Assembly (NCBI RefSeq): GCF_002119425.1
Contig: NZ_MDSU01000018.1
Location: 773,501 to 837,500, forward strand
Source of the DNA: Desulfurella amilsii
GTDB lineage: Bacteria > Campylobacterota_A > Desulfurellia > Desulfurellales > Desulfurellaceae
Direction of reading: 5' to 3'
Length of the DNA stretch: 64,000 nt
Both the position numbers and the translations under genes were made by a program. The notes under the pieces were generated by a model. The model saw nothing but the letters and a program-made list of their open reading frames with translations, was not told the DNA's origin and made no database searches. How positions within the stretch are numbered: position 1 is the first letter of the stretch; the number at the start of each line of letters is the position of its first letter. Below, piece by piece: positions 17,697 through 27,421 of the stretch.

Positions 17697-18389
17697 TTAT
17701 TTCAATTTAGTAATACGCTCTTTGCTTAATTTTAATGAAGCTTTTATATAACCATCCACTATGCTTTTATCGATTTTCAAATTATTTAAAGCTATGCTTT
17801 TTGATATAGAAGAAATAACGTTTCTTGTTGATAATCTCAATATATTTTTGCCAATAAAAGTATTAATAACTAAACCAAGATTAGCTTTTAGTGGTTTATC
17901 AAGTGCGCTCTTTCTTTTTAAGACAAATGATACCACATTCAAGTAATCGGCATAATAAGCATCCGATAGCAACTCTAAGCTCATGTGCTCAAGTGAGTTG
18001 ACTACATTGTAATCACTCAAAAAAACTTCGTGCATTATTTTATCAGAAGCTAAATGAGATAAATACCCAATCGCAAATGATAATTCTTTTTCGCTTTTTG
18101 CACCCTCAACGAGATTATTTGCAAAATCAAAGTTGTGAGAGTTATTTTTCTTTGATACAAATTTTTTTGCTACCATAAAATCGGGTGCCAAACTTCCGTA
18201 TAAAAATTCCCAAAAATTATTAGATACAACAGGGTAAAAAACGCTCCCATACGCTTTTATCTCATCAAGCAAATTAAAAGATATAAGCGTATGCACGCCG
18301 GGACCCCATGCATAAGCCATGTGTGGTATAAGCAAAAAGATGAAACAAACTAAGAAAATCATCATAAGTTTATTTTGTATTTTATACAT
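17697..18389 (-). CDS. Exported zinc-dependent phospholipase C-like protein
   Basis: 230 residues. A signal peptide (basic start, hydrophobic 9-22, cleavage around AYA-W at 27-28) gives a mature protein beginning WGPGVH, the hallmark of the zinc-dependent phospholipase C family, whose N-terminal Trp and His are zinc ligands. More candidate ligands follow: LAPDF, HNF, the HLASDKIMH motif near residue 112, and an EHM motif. The substrate is unknown; many bacterial relatives are uncharacterised. No clear Shine-Dalgarno precedes the ATG, so it may depend on coupling with pgeF 6 bases upstream. Confidence 0.7.
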   Translation of the reverse strand: MYKIQNKLMMIFLVCFIFLLIPHMAYAWGPGVHTLISFNLLDEIKAYGSVFYPVVSNNFWEFLYGSLAPDFMVAKKFVSKKNNSHNFDFANNLVEGAKSEKELSFAIGYLSHLASDKIMHEVFLSDYNVVNSLEHMSLELLSDAYYADYLNVVSFVLKRKSALDKPLKANLGLVINTFIGKNILRLSTRNVISSISKSIALNNLKIDKSIVDGYIKASLKLSKERITKLK

Positions 18390-18395
18390 TTTTTG

Positions 18396-19109
18396 TTAAT
18401 TATCAAGCAAAAAAACACCGCCGATATTGCGGCCTGTAAGCTTGTTCCTTCTGTAAGAAAAAAATTCTTCATTCTCGTAAGTGCAGATTTGCATATCATA
18501 AATATTTTTAATATTTAAACCTTTCTCTAGTAAAGAGTCAATTATAGATTCACTTAAAGATAAGAACTTTTGATTTCCTTTCGTTTTAATAAATTTTTCG
18601 TCAAAATCAGAGGCAACATCATCTTTTACCTCATAACAATTTTGGCAAATATGTGGACCTAGTGTTACAATAATATCCTCACTCTTGGACCCAAAAATAT
18701 ACAGCTTTTCTAATATTTTTTGAGAAATTTTTAAATACGCACCGCGCCAACCGCTATGAACGCTTGCAATAATCTTATTTTTCACATCCATAAAGATTAC
18801 AGGACAACAGTCTGCAAACTTTATTGACAAAAAAACACCTTTTTTATCAGTAAAAAAACCATCCGCGTCTGTAACAGTACCTTTATACTCAACAATTTTA
18901 TCAGAGTGAATTTGATTTAACATAGCAATTTCAGCTACATTAAGCCTACTTTTAATAATTTCTATGTTTTTTTTAACATTTTCGAGAGAATCACCTGCAG
19001 ATACACTTACATTTAAAGAATCAAATGGCTTTGGACTTACACCACCATTTCTATCAAAAAAAACGCACCTTGCATCAAATTGTCTAAATCTTTCATCTTC
19101 ATAAATCAT
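18396..19109 (-). CDS. pgeF: Peptidoglycan editing factor PgeF (YfiH/laccase-domain family)
   Basis: About 237 residues. The catalytic triad of the family is recognisable: His in NQIHSDKIVEY, Cys in FADCCPVIF and His in SVHSGWRGAY. Family members remove misincorporated residues from UDP-muramyl precursors or act as purine-nucleoside phosphorylase-like enzymes. I chose the ATG overlapping the serS stop (ATGA) as start; an in-frame GTG at 19118 would add three residues. Confidence 0.87.
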   Translation of the reverse strand: MIYEDERFRQFDARCVFFDRNGGVSPKPFDSLNVSVSAGDSLENVKKNIEIIKSRLNVAEIAMLNQIHSDKIVEYKGTVTDADGFFTDKKGVFLSIKFADCCPVIFMDVKNKIIASVHSGWRGAYLKISQKILEKLYIFGSKSEDIIVTLGPHICQNCYEVKDDVASDFDEKFIKTKGNQKFLSLSESIIDSLLEKGLNIKNIYDMQICTYENEEFFSYRRNKLTGRNIGGVFLLDN

Positions 19110-20362
19110 ATTAGCCACTCACTACCATAATAGGGAACCAGTTTTTCTGGTATTTTAACATTTCCATCTCTTGTTTGGTAATTTTCTAAGATTGCTGCAA
19201 AGCATCTACCTACAGCCACGCCTGAGCCATTTAAGGTATGCGGAAAGTAATTTGTCTTACTACTTTTCACTTTTATTTTAGCCCTTCTTGCTTGAAAATC
19301 AAGTGTATTTGAGCAAGAAGAAATCTCACGGTAACGCTTTTGTGACGGAAACCACACTTCTAAATCATACGTTTTTACACTTGCAAAACCCAAATCACCA
19401 CTGCAAAGCATAACAACCCGGTATGGCAAACCTAATTCCTTTAGTACAAGCTCAGCTTGATTTATTAAATCTTCTAAAGCATCAAAAGAATCTTGTGGTT
19501 TTGTAAACTGTACAAGCTCAACCTTATTAAACTGGTGTTGCCTGATTATGCCACGCACATCCTTGCCGTAGCTACCTGCTTCTTTTCTAAAACAAGCACT
19601 GTAGGCTACATATTTGAGAGGAAGCATTGATTCATCCAATATTTCTTCCCTGTGAAAATTTACCAAAGGCACCTCTGCTGTGGGAATTAAAAATTGTTCC
19701 TCCACATTATAAGCCTCTTCTCTAAATTTCGGAAATTGTCCTGTACCAATTAAACTATCCTCGTTTACGATGTATGGCACAAACATCTCTGTATAGCCAT
19801 TTTTTGTGTGCAAGTCAAGCATAAAATTTATTAAAGCGCGCTCCAGTCTTGCACCTTGACTTTTATAATAAACAAACCTACTGCCAGATACCCTAGCAGC
19901 CCTATCAAAATCCAAAATATCCAAACTTTTTGCAATTTCATCGTGGGCTTTTATTGCAAACTCATATGCTTTGGGTTCTCCCACCCTTCTTATTTCAACA
20001 TTTTCACTCTCATCTTTCCCATAAACCACAGAGCTATCAACTAAATTGGGCATCAAAAGCCATATCGATAAAAATTCATCTTGCTTTTTTAATAAATTGT
20101 CATCTAAGTTCCCAATCTGCACTGAGAGTTCTTTTGTTTTTGATTCAAGCTCTTTTGAATCGCCTTTTTTAGCTTTAATGGAGCCTATTTCTTTGGAGAT
20201 TATTTTTCTTGTGTGCAAAAGAGAATCTATTTTTGCTTTGATTTTTCTAATCTCTTCGTCAAGCTGAATTAGCCTATTTAAGTCTATATTTGTATTGTTT
20301 CTGCGCTTTAGTGTATCTTCAATTAATTGGACATTTTGCCTTAAAATATTTACATCAAGCAT
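19106..20362 (-). CDS. serS: Seryl-tRNA synthetase
   Basis: 418 residues, standard length. The N-terminal half (1-105) is the long antiparallel coiled-coil arm that contacts tRNA-Ser, here rich in Lys, Glu and Ile. The class II catalytic core follows with motif 2 CFRKEAGSYGKDVRGIIRQHQF and motif 3 near the C-terminus, GSGVAVGRCFAAILE. It overlaps galU by 8 bases and pgeF by 4, indicating tight coupling. Confidence 0.96.
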   Translation of the reverse strand: MLDVNILRQNVQLIEDTLKRRNNTNIDLNRLIQLDEEIRKIKAKIDSLLHTRKIISKEIGSIKAKKGDSKELESKTKELSVQIGNLDDNLLKKQDEFLSIWLLMPNLVDSSVVYGKDESENVEIRRVGEPKAYEFAIKAHDEIAKSLDILDFDRAARVSGSRFVYYKSQGARLERALINFMLDLHTKNGYTEMFVPYIVNEDSLIGTGQFPKFREEAYNVEEQFLIPTAEVPLVNFHREEILDESMLPLKYVAYSACFRKEAGSYGKDVRGIIRQHQFNKVELVQFTKPQDSFDALEDLINQAELVLKELGLPYRVVMLCSGDLGFASVKTYDLEVWFPSQKRYREISSCSNTLDFQARRAKIKVKSSKTNYFPHTLNGSGVAVGRCFAAILENYQTRDGNVKIPEKLVPYYGSEWLI

Positions 20363-21224
20363 TTACAACCTCTATTAAATATTGTTTAAATTCTTCTGAA
20401 ATGGACTCATCCTGCAGGGAAAATTCGACTGTTGCCTTAAGAAAACCTAATTTCGAACCACAATCAAACCTTTTGCCTTCTATTAATTTGCCGTATATTG
20501 CTTCTTTTGCGGACAAAAACTTTATAGCATCTGTTAATTGCAACTCGTTATTTTTACCAAAAGGTATTTTCTGTAATGCTTCAAAAATTTTTGGTGTAAA
20601 GATATATCTACCAATGATTGCAATATCACTTGGCGCTTCATCTGGTTTTGGTTTTTCTATAAACTGATCAAGCTTATAAATATTTTCTTCAAACTTTATA
20701 CCACCTACTATACCGTATTTATCAGTTTCTTTGTGATCAACCAGCTCAAGACCAAGCACAGAGCAATTGTACTTATTATAAACTTCCATCAACTGCATAA
20801 TTGCACCTTTTTCATTTACAATTACATCATCTGGTAAAATAACAACAAACGGCTCATTGCCAACCACATCTTTTGCTCTCAAAATCGCATGACCTAAACC
20901 TTTTGGCTCTTCTTGCCTCATATATACAAAATCAGCCATATTGCTTATTGAGCGCATTTCTTCGATTAATTCTTCTTTATTGTTTATTTTCAAATGAAAC
21001 TCCAACTCAAACGATATATCAAAGTAGTCCTCAATAGCACGCTTACCTCTTCCTGTAATAAGTATTACTTGCTCAATTCCTGCATCAACTGCTTCTTTTA
21101 CGCCATAGTGGATTAGAGGTTTATCCACTAAAGGCAACATTTCTTTGGGCGAAGACTTAGTGACGGGTAAAAAACGTGTTCCAAAACCAGCAACGGGAAA
21201 CACTGCTTTTCTTATTTTAGACAT
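20355..21224 (-). CDS. galU: UTP-glucose-1-phosphate uridylyltransferase
   Basis: 289 residues. The nucleotidyltransferase signature AGFGTRFLPVTKSSPKEMLP lies at residues 12-31, followed by KPLIHYGV, ILPDDV near 112 and FIEKPKPDEAPSD near 170, all GalU-specific. It makes UDP-glucose for surface polysaccharides. It is placed between a glycolate-oxidase-like pair and serS in one long operon, which says little about function. Confidence 0.95.
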   Translation of the reverse strand: MSKIRKAVFPVAGFGTRFLPVTKSSPKEMLPLVDKPLIHYGVKEAVDAGIEQVILITGRGKRAIEDYFDISFELEFHLKINNKEELIEEMRSISNMADFVYMRQEEPKGLGHAILRAKDVVGNEPFVVILPDDVIVNEKGAIMQLMEVYNKYNCSVLGLELVDHKETDKYGIVGGIKFEENIYKLDQFIEKPKPDEAPSDIAIIGRYIFTPKIFEALQKIPFGKNNELQLTDAIKFLSAKEAIYGKLIEGKRFDCGSKLGFLKATVEFSLQDESISEEFKQYLIEVVNA

Positions 21225-21225
21225 A

Positions 21226-22485
21226 TTATCCTCCTTTTAGCGACTGATTAATCAACTCAAGTGTATGAAGTGTCTTTACCTCATCATGACCTGCTATATG
21301 CAAAGCTTCGGATAATTGCATAATGCAAGCACTACAGCCAGTTACTAAAACTTGAGCTTTTGTGTTTAATATATTATCAATCTTTCTTGATGCAATTTTT
21401 AATGATAAATCTCTATAGTCTATACTAAATGTACCGCCATTTCCGCAACAGCGATCAGCTTCTTTCATTTCTGTAAAATGTGCAGCGCGCTTTATTAAAT
21501 CACGAGGTTCGTTTTTGACTTTTTGAGTACGCTTTAAATGACACGGATCATGGTACGTAACTGTTAAGCCTGTATCTTTTAGTTTTTCTTCTATGTTTGT
21601 ATTGTCGTATAGGTATTTTACGGGGTCAATAATTTTTTCGGCCAATTTTAAGGCTTTTTGTACATATTCTTCGTCATCAAAATACATAAATAACTTTGAA
21701 TAGTCAAACTTCATCATACTAGCGCAAGTTGGCTCTAGAACTACTAAATAATCAATACTTTGATCGTAAAACAAATCAATGTTTCTTTTGGCAAGAATTC
21801 TTGCATCGTCAAAGTTGCCACTAAAGTAAATAGGTGCGCCACAACAACTTGCTTTTTTTTCTACTATATAGCCAATGTTTAATTTATGCAATATGTTTAT
21901 AAAAGCATCACCAATTTTTACGTACGTATAGTTTATCAAACAACCAGGAAATATTGATATTCTTGGGTTTTCACCATAACTTTTATATTTGTTATAAAAA
22001 GTTTTTGGCGCAAGGGGAGGAATCAGTCTATCTTTATCAAAAAAAGGCAATTTAATTCTTAGGCTAGCTGACTGCCTTGACGTATTAACATTCTTGTTAA
22101 ACAAAAATAATGAAAGCACATTTGCACTTAGAGCACTTAAATCCATAAGATTTCTATTTAGTAAAATCTTTGCCATTACTTTTTTGTAAAGTGCTAAACC
22201 ATGTAGCTCTACAATGCGCCTTCTTGCCAGCTCAACAATTATGTCTGTGCCAGAATCATTAGGGCAAGCTTCCACGCACGTTGTGCAAAGCAAGCATTTA
22301 TACAGGTAATCTTTTGATTTTTCGCTATCAAAGTCAAAGTTTCCCTTTATAAAGTCACTTAGTAAACTAATATGACCACGAGCTACAAAGGGCTCTTGGC
22401 GCAGTTCTCTAAACACTGGGCACACACTACGACACAGCCCACATTTAACGCATGATTCCCACTCTTTTTTTAATCTTTCATCCAT
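21226..22485 (-). CDS. Glycolate/D-lactate oxidase-type iron-sulfur subunit (GlcF-like)
   Basis: 419 residues. Two 4Fe-4S motifs at the N-terminus (CGLCRSVCPV and CTTCVEACP) are followed by two CCG domains, seen as CCGAPIYFSGN near residue 215 and CCGNGGTFS near 345. This is the architecture of GlcF and related electron-transfer subunits that act with an FAD-linked hydroxyacid dehydrogenase. The partner gene lies directly upstream and shares one base with it. Glycolate versus D-lactate cannot be told from sequence. Confidence 0.88.
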   Translation of the reverse strand: MDERLKKEWESCVKCGLCRSVCPVFRELRQEPFVARGHISLLSDFIKGNFDFDSEKSKDYLYKCLLCTTCVEACPNDSGTDIIVELARRRIVELHGLALYKKVMAKILLNRNLMDLSALSANVLSLFLFNKNVNTSRQSASLRIKLPFFDKDRLIPPLAPKTFYNKYKSYGENPRISIFPGCLINYTYVKIGDAFINILHKLNIGYIVEKKASCCGAPIYFSGNFDDARILAKRNIDLFYDQSIDYLVVLEPTCASMMKFDYSKLFMYFDDEEYVQKALKLAEKIIDPVKYLYDNTNIEEKLKDTGLTVTYHDPCHLKRTQKVKNEPRDLIKRAAHFTEMKEADRCCGNGGTFSIDYRDLSLKIASRKIDNILNTKAQVLVTGCSACIMQLSEALHIAGHDEVKTLHTLELINQSLKGG

Positions 22486-23843
22486 TATAGCTTCATTTTA
22501 TGAGGATTTAGTATATTGTTTGGGTCAAAGGTTAACTTTATCTGTTTGTATAATTCAACAGTCCTTTTCCCTACTTGACGCTCTAGGTAATCTTGCTTTG
22601 TGATGCCAATGCCATGCTCGCCGCTTATAGACCCACCCAGCTTCAAACACTCATTAAACACTTCATCCATAGCTTTGAATGCCATTTCTTCCTCATCCTT
22701 ATCTTTAGTGTTGTACATAATATTTGTGTGAATATTACCATCACCTGCATGACCAAAATTGACTATCATTACACTATATTTTTTCGCAATTTCTTGAGTT
22801 TTTTTGATCATTTCAGCAATTTTAGATCTTGGTACAACAATGTCTTCATTTAGCTTACCATCTGCTATACGCTTTAGCGTAGGTGAAATTGATCTTCTTG
22901 CAAGCCAAATGCTCTCTTCTTCTTCTATAGAATGCGCTATTTTGACTCTTGCCCCATTTTTAATACATATTTGTTCGATTTTTTCTAAATCCTCTTTTAT
23001 CTGAAACACAGAGCCTTCTACCTCTATAATCAAAATTGCATCAGCATCTGTAGGAAGTCCCGCTTTCATGGAATTTTCTACGGTAAGTATTGCTTGATGG
23101 TCAACAAATTCTAATGAGCTTGGTATAATCTTGTTTTTTATTATGTCACTAACAGTTTTTGCAGCTAACTCCATATCGTTAAAAGTAGCCTGCATTGTTT
23201 GGCTTGCTTGGGCTAGTGGGTGAAGCTTTAAAAGGGCTTTTGTTATAACGCAAAGCGTACCTTCGCTACCTATAAACAGTTGAGCTAAGTTATAACCTGC
23301 TACATCTTTGACATTTTTTGAGCCTACATTGATAATAGAACCATCCGCCAAAACCACTTCTAAGCCCAAAACCCAATCTTTTGTAACACCATATTTGACC
23401 GCTTTTGGCCCACCTGCGTTTTCTGCAATATTACCACCTATTGAAGAAAATTTCCAGCTTGATGGATCCGGTGGGAAAAACAAGCCGTGAGGTTTTAGAG
23501 CTAATTGTAAATCATAATTTACAACACCAGGTTCCACTGTAGCAATTAAGTTATCTAAATCTATCTCTAGGATATTATTCATAAGTTCCATTGAAAGCGC
23601 AATGCCACCTGCCACATTTAATGCACCACCGCTAAAACCGCTGGCACAACCTTTTGCTACCACAGGTACCTTATTTTGGTTTGCGAAGCTTAGTATCCTT
23701 GATACTTCTTGAGTAGTTTTTGGCAGTACTACACAATCTGGCAGATAAATTTTTTGTGTTGCATCATAGGCATATTGTAATCTATCGATTTTCTCGTCCA
23801 AAAAACGCTCTTTTAATAAATCTTTTAAATAATCAAATTTCAT
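22485..23843 (-). CDS. FAD-linked 2-hydroxyacid dehydrogenase (GlcD-like)
   Basis: 452 residues. The PCMH FAD-binding domain is clear (CASGFSGGALN near residue 67, DPSSWKFSSIGGNIAENAGGP near 127, GSEGTLCVITKALLKL near 190), followed by the FAD-oxidase C-terminal domain with NFGHAGDGNIHTN near 365 and SGEHGIGITK near 405. It oxidises a 2-hydroxy acid, probably glycolate or D-lactate, passing electrons to the GlcF-like subunit encoded downstream. Confidence 0.9.
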   Translation of the reverse strand: MKFDYLKDLLKERFLDEKIDRLQYAYDATQKIYLPDCVVLPKTTQEVSRILSFANQNKVPVVAKGCASGFSGGALNVAGGIALSMELMNNILEIDLDNLIATVEPGVVNYDLQLALKPHGLFFPPDPSSWKFSSIGGNIAENAGGPKAVKYGVTKDWVLGLEVVLADGSIINVGSKNVKDVAGYNLAQLFIGSEGTLCVITKALLKLHPLAQASQTMQATFNDMELAAKTVSDIIKNKIIPSSLEFVDHQAILTVENSMKAGLPTDADAILIIEVEGSVFQIKEDLEKIEQICIKNGARVKIAHSIEEEESIWLARRSISPTLKRIADGKLNEDIVVPRSKIAEMIKKTQEIAKKYSVMIVNFGHAGDGNIHTNIMYNTKDKDEEEMAFKAMDEVFNECLKLGGSISGEHGIGITKQDYLERQVGKRTVELYKQIKLTFDPNNILNPHKMKL

Positions 23844-23892
23844 AATACGCTTAATCTATAATAAGGTTGTCAAAAAGTCAATTGTAACAAAA

Positions 23893-25245
23893 TCAAGATA
23901 TCGCATGCTCTTTAATAAAATGCTCTACAGCCTCTACGCTATTATCCTCTTTAAATTTTCTTTTTTTTGTTGAAAGTTTGGCAAGATTTTGTGGCATAGG
24001 CGCACTAAATCCAAGCGCCTTTTCTATAGCTTGTGAAAATTTAGCAGGATGAGCTGTAGCCAAACAAACTGCTGGTATAGATTCATCAATGATGGATTTT
24101 ACACCACAAGCCGTATGCGGATCTATTATATAATTGTACTTTCCATAAAAATCTTTAATAGTTTGCAGAATTTCTTCATCACTAACCCTATAGGCACTAA
24201 AATCACTTTGAATTTGCAAAATTTTATCATTAAATACGAGCTTACCATTCTTATTAAATTCTTGCATCAAGTCTTTAACTTTGCTGCAATTTTGGTCGTA
24301 TAGATAATAAAGGTACCTTTCAAAATTACTTGCTACTTGTATATCCATAGAAGGGCTAAGTGTTTTTTTAACCTGATTTTTAGCGTACTCACCAAAACAT
24401 ACAAACCTATACAAGATATCGTTTTCGTTTGTAGCCAAAATTAGCTTTTCTATAGGCAATCCCATCAACTTAGCTAAAAATCCAGCAAATATATCACCAA
24501 AATTACCTGTTGGTACGCTAAAGGCTACATTCTTTTCTACTTTTAAAAATGCGTAGTAATAGTACACAATTTGCGCTAATATTCGAGCAAAATTTATAGA
24601 ATTTATGGAGCCCAAATGGTACTTTTCTTTAAATGCAGCGTCTTTGAAAATTTCTTTTATAATATACTGGCAATCATCAAATGTACCATTTACTGCAATA
24701 GGAAACACATTTTCATCGTCAATGTCGCACATTTGAAGCTCTTGAGTCAAACTTACTCCGTTTTGTGGGTAAAGTATAAATACTTTTACATTTTTTTTAC
24801 CTTTTAGGCCATAAATTGCCGCACTACCTGTATCGCCACTTGTAGCACCAAGGATATTTAGCGTTTGGTTGCGCTTTTTTAGGATATGTTCAAAAAGGTT
24901 GCCTAAAAATTGCAAAGCAATATCTTTAAAAGCATAAGTAGGTCCATGGAATAATTCAAGGATGTAGAACTGACCAAATTGCCTTAAGGGAGTAATTTCA
25001 TCATCATCAAATGTGGAATAGCTTTTTTCAATTAATTCTAGTACATCATCTTCTTTAATATCATCAATATATAGCTTAAATATATCAAATGCTATGGATT
25101 TAAAATTTTTGTTTTTGATACTTTGCGGGTCATACTTTGGCACAAACTCTGGCACAATTAGGCCACCATCTGTTGCAAGCCCCATCATTACGGCATCTTT
25201 AAAGCTAATATTTTTTACTCCACATCGTGTGCTTTTATATAACAT
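23893..25245 (-). CDS. thrC: Threonine synthase
   Basis: 450 residues, the longer (class 1) type. PLP-binding Lys107 lies in FHGPTYAFKD, with LGATSGDTGSAA further on as the phosphate-binding loop and SVPTGNFGDIFAG near residue 245. It converts O-phosphohomoserine to threonine. The ATG at 25245 is preferred because AGGAG sits 8 bases upstream; the ATG at 25251 would leave only two bases of spacing. It follows mlaD closely and is probably cotranscribed. Confidence 0.93.
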   Translation of the reverse strand: MLYKSTRCGVKNISFKDAVMMGLATDGGLIVPEFVPKYDPQSIKNKNFKSIAFDIFKLYIDDIKEDDVLELIEKSYSTFDDDEITPLRQFGQFYILELFHGPTYAFKDIALQFLGNLFEHILKKRNQTLNILGATSGDTGSAAIYGLKGKKNVKVFILYPQNGVSLTQELQMCDIDDENVFPIAVNGTFDDCQYIIKEIFKDAAFKEKYHLGSINSINFARILAQIVYYYYAFLKVEKNVAFSVPTGNFGDIFAGFLAKLMGLPIEKLILATNENDILYRFVCFGEYAKNQVKKTLSPSMDIQVASNFERYLYYLYDQNCSKVKDLMQEFNKNGKLVFNDKILQIQSDFSAYRVSDEEILQTIKDFYGKYNYIIDPHTACGVKSIIDESIPAVCLATAHPAKFSQAIEKALGFSAPMPQNLAKLSTKKRKFKEDNSVEAVEHFIKEHAIS

Positions 25246-25257
25246 AATCATTACTCC

Positions 25258-26685
25258 TTAGTTGCGCGGTATACTGCTTGCTGCGCCAGCAAAATATTTT
25301 AAATCTTCATTTGTAAATTTCATACCCAAACCTATAAAAGGTGATCTTGACTGGCTGTTTAACAATTCATTAACTCCACCATAAAGATAGAAGTGTCTCA
25401 ATACTCTATATGAAGCCTGAACCCTTACTTGCGCATTATGATCCCTTATGTCATTTGAATGGTTAAAGTCAAATGCATCCGCTGTTAATTTTAAATTAGG
25501 TGTTACATAATAATCAGCACCCACTCCAAATGTAGACTCTATAATACCGCCTCTTATTACTATATTATCATAGCGCTTACCCATTTCTGCTGTAATACGT
25601 GTCTTAGTATCCTGACTGGATGGATTTGATGTATTTTCGTAATTTTTTTCATTAACTGCCTCTATTCTATAAAATCTATCAGGTGCAGTATATATATTTA
25701 CGCCTGCAATACCCATAGAGTTACCACCACGCGTTAAGTAATTGCCTTGAATGTTTGCTTGAACAAGTATCCTATTCATACGACCAAAGTATTCTTTTAA
25801 GTCTTTAAGCGTAGAATTCAGATTATCATAAACACTCTCATCATTGACAAGTTTGCCCACTGTGCCTTTTCCTTCGTTAATCTTTCTTGAAATCTCATCG
25901 ATGTTTGCTGTTGCATTGTTAATGTTGTTGTATATATCATCTTTGGTCATCAAACCGCCAATTGTGCCTTTACCTTCCTTAACATTTTCTGTTATAGCAT
26001 ATACATTGTTCAAAGAAGAATTAAGCTTACTCATTGAAGTTTTTGCATTCTCTAACGCTGCTTTGAGATCAGGTCTGCTTTGCAATACGGTTTCGTTTAT
26101 ATTTGACATTGCCCTATCAAAAGCAAGCATTGCCTGCTTTGCCTCTATAATTGTAGCTCTAAGTGCAGCTCGATTTTCGTTAACCACTTCATTTAAATTT
26201 GCCGTCAAAACTGCGATATTTTGAAGTGTTTTTGCCAAATTATCCCTATTTTGCTGGTTTAAAACCTCGCTTGCTCCACGCATAACATTATTTAGACCAA
26301 CCGCAGATTGACTGTAAATAAAAGTTTGATTGTTAGCTAAATAAACATTACTTTTGCCTTGCGTGATTTCAATGTAGGTTTCGCCCAGCAGGCCTGTTGT
26401 TGATATCGAACAAATTGAATCTTTTGGTATTTTATACTTTGTGTAAACCTCTATAGCAACTTTTGCACCTTGTGGTGTTAATTCAATGCCTTTAACATAT
26501 CCTACCTCTACGCCAGAAACAGTAACCTTTGCCTTATCTTTTAGACCAGATACATTTGAAAATGTTGCATAAAGCGTATATGTAGGTTTTTTTGTAAAGC
26601 TAAATTGCCCTAGCTTTATTGTCATTATGCCAAAAAATACTATTATCGTAAAAGCAAAAAGCCCTATTATTGTCTCTTTTTTCAT
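25258..26685 (-). CDS. mlaD: MlaD-family MCE protein with long C-terminal region
   Basis: 475 residues, much longer than E. coli MlaD (about 180). One N-terminal transmembrane helix (5-27) is followed by one MCE domain (about 38-115, with SNVSGLKDKAKVTVSGVEVG and TTGLLGETYIEI). Residues 130-300 are helical with two related segments (EGKGTIGGLMTKDD and EGKGTVGKLVNDES). The last 170 residues alternate polar and hydrophobic strands (GVGADYYVTPNLKLTADAF, YRVLRHFYLYGGVNELL), as expected for a beta-barrel-like domain. It is likely the periplasm-spanning part of a lipid transport system powered by MlaF/MlaE. Confidence 0.85.
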   Translation of the reverse strand: MKKETIIGLFAFTIIVFFGIMTIKLGQFSFTKKPTYTLYATFSNVSGLKDKAKVTVSGVEVGYVKGIELTPQGAKVAIEVYTKYKIPKDSICSISTTGLLGETYIEITQGKSNVYLANNQTFIYSQSAVGLNNVMRGASEVLNQQNRDNLAKTLQNIAVLTANLNEVVNENRAALRATIIEAKQAMLAFDRAMSNINETVLQSRPDLKAALENAKTSMSKLNSSLNNVYAITENVKEGKGTIGGLMTKDDIYNNINNATANIDEISRKINEGKGTVGKLVNDESVYDNLNSTLKDLKEYFGRMNRILVQANIQGNYLTRGGNSMGIAGVNIYTAPDRFYRIEAVNEKNYENTSNPSSQDTKTRITAEMGKRYDNIVIRGGIIESTFGVGADYYVTPNLKLTADAFDFNHSNDIRDHNAQVRVQASYRVLRHFYLYGGVNELLNSQSRSPFIGLGMKFTNEDLKYFAGAASSIPRN

Positions 26686-26687
26686 TA

Positions 26688-27420
26688 CTAACCTCCTCTA
26701 AATGCATCTAAAAATTCTCTAACTATAGGGTAACTTGAATTAAAGAAATCTTCCTTTTTATCAAACTCGATTATTTTACCGCTATCTAAAAAACCGATAT
26801 AATCTGCGATAAGGTTTGCTACATCCAAATCATGCGTAATAACCAAACATGTGGTATTTAGTTTAGCTTTCATATCTTTGATTAGCTTTGCTATTGAATA
26901 CGAGACAATTGGATCCAATCCTGTTGTTGGCTCATCAAAAAAAATTATTTCTGGTTTTGTAATAATAGCTCTGGCAAGTCCTACGCGTTTTTTCATACCA
27001 CCAGAAAGCTCACTTGGGTATTTTTCCTCTATATTATCAAGCTCAACTAAATCTAACACACGCCTAACTTCATCTTTTATGGCCTTCTTGTCGATTAACT
27101 TATGCTCAATAGCAGGAAATGCTACATTTTCAAAAACTGTCATTGAGTCAAACAACGCAGCTTCTTGAAACAATACACCAAATTTCATCCTTACTTTATT
27201 AAGTTCTGATAATTTCATATTTAACAAATTTTTATTATTGTACATTATTTCACCAAAATCTGGCTTTAGCGTACCAATTATACTTTTTATTAAAACACTC
27301 TTGCCTTGACCGCTTTTGCCTAAAATTACAGTTATCTTGCCTGGCTCAGTATTTAAATCTAAACCATCTAGTACTATTTGTTTGCCGAAAGCTTTTTTTT
27401 AAATTTCTAATCTCTAACAT
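26688..27420 (-). pseudogene. mlaF: MlaF-type ABC ATPase, reading frame interrupted at a run of eight A
   Basis: The conceptual product is a normal MlaF ATPase: N-terminus MLEIRNLKKAFGKQIVLDGL, Walker A GKSGQGKS, signature LSGGMKKRVGLARA, Walker B IIFFDEP and switch ITHD. However, the frame starting at the ATG at 27420 (TAATATG after mlaE) runs into a stop after 24 codons, because an A8 tract (T8 on the plus strand, 27393-27400) has one base too many; with seven A the frame would be intact. No ATG, GTG or TTG lies in the correct frame upstream of Walker A, and the open part from 27245 lacks it. Sequencing error, true mutation or transcriptional slippage are all possible. Confidence 0.85.
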
Positions 27421-27421
27421 A

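Noticed and set aside
23844-23892. TTGACA-like element upstream of the GlcD-like gene
   Set aside because: No acceptable -10 at 16-18 bases spacing; not enough to call a promoter.
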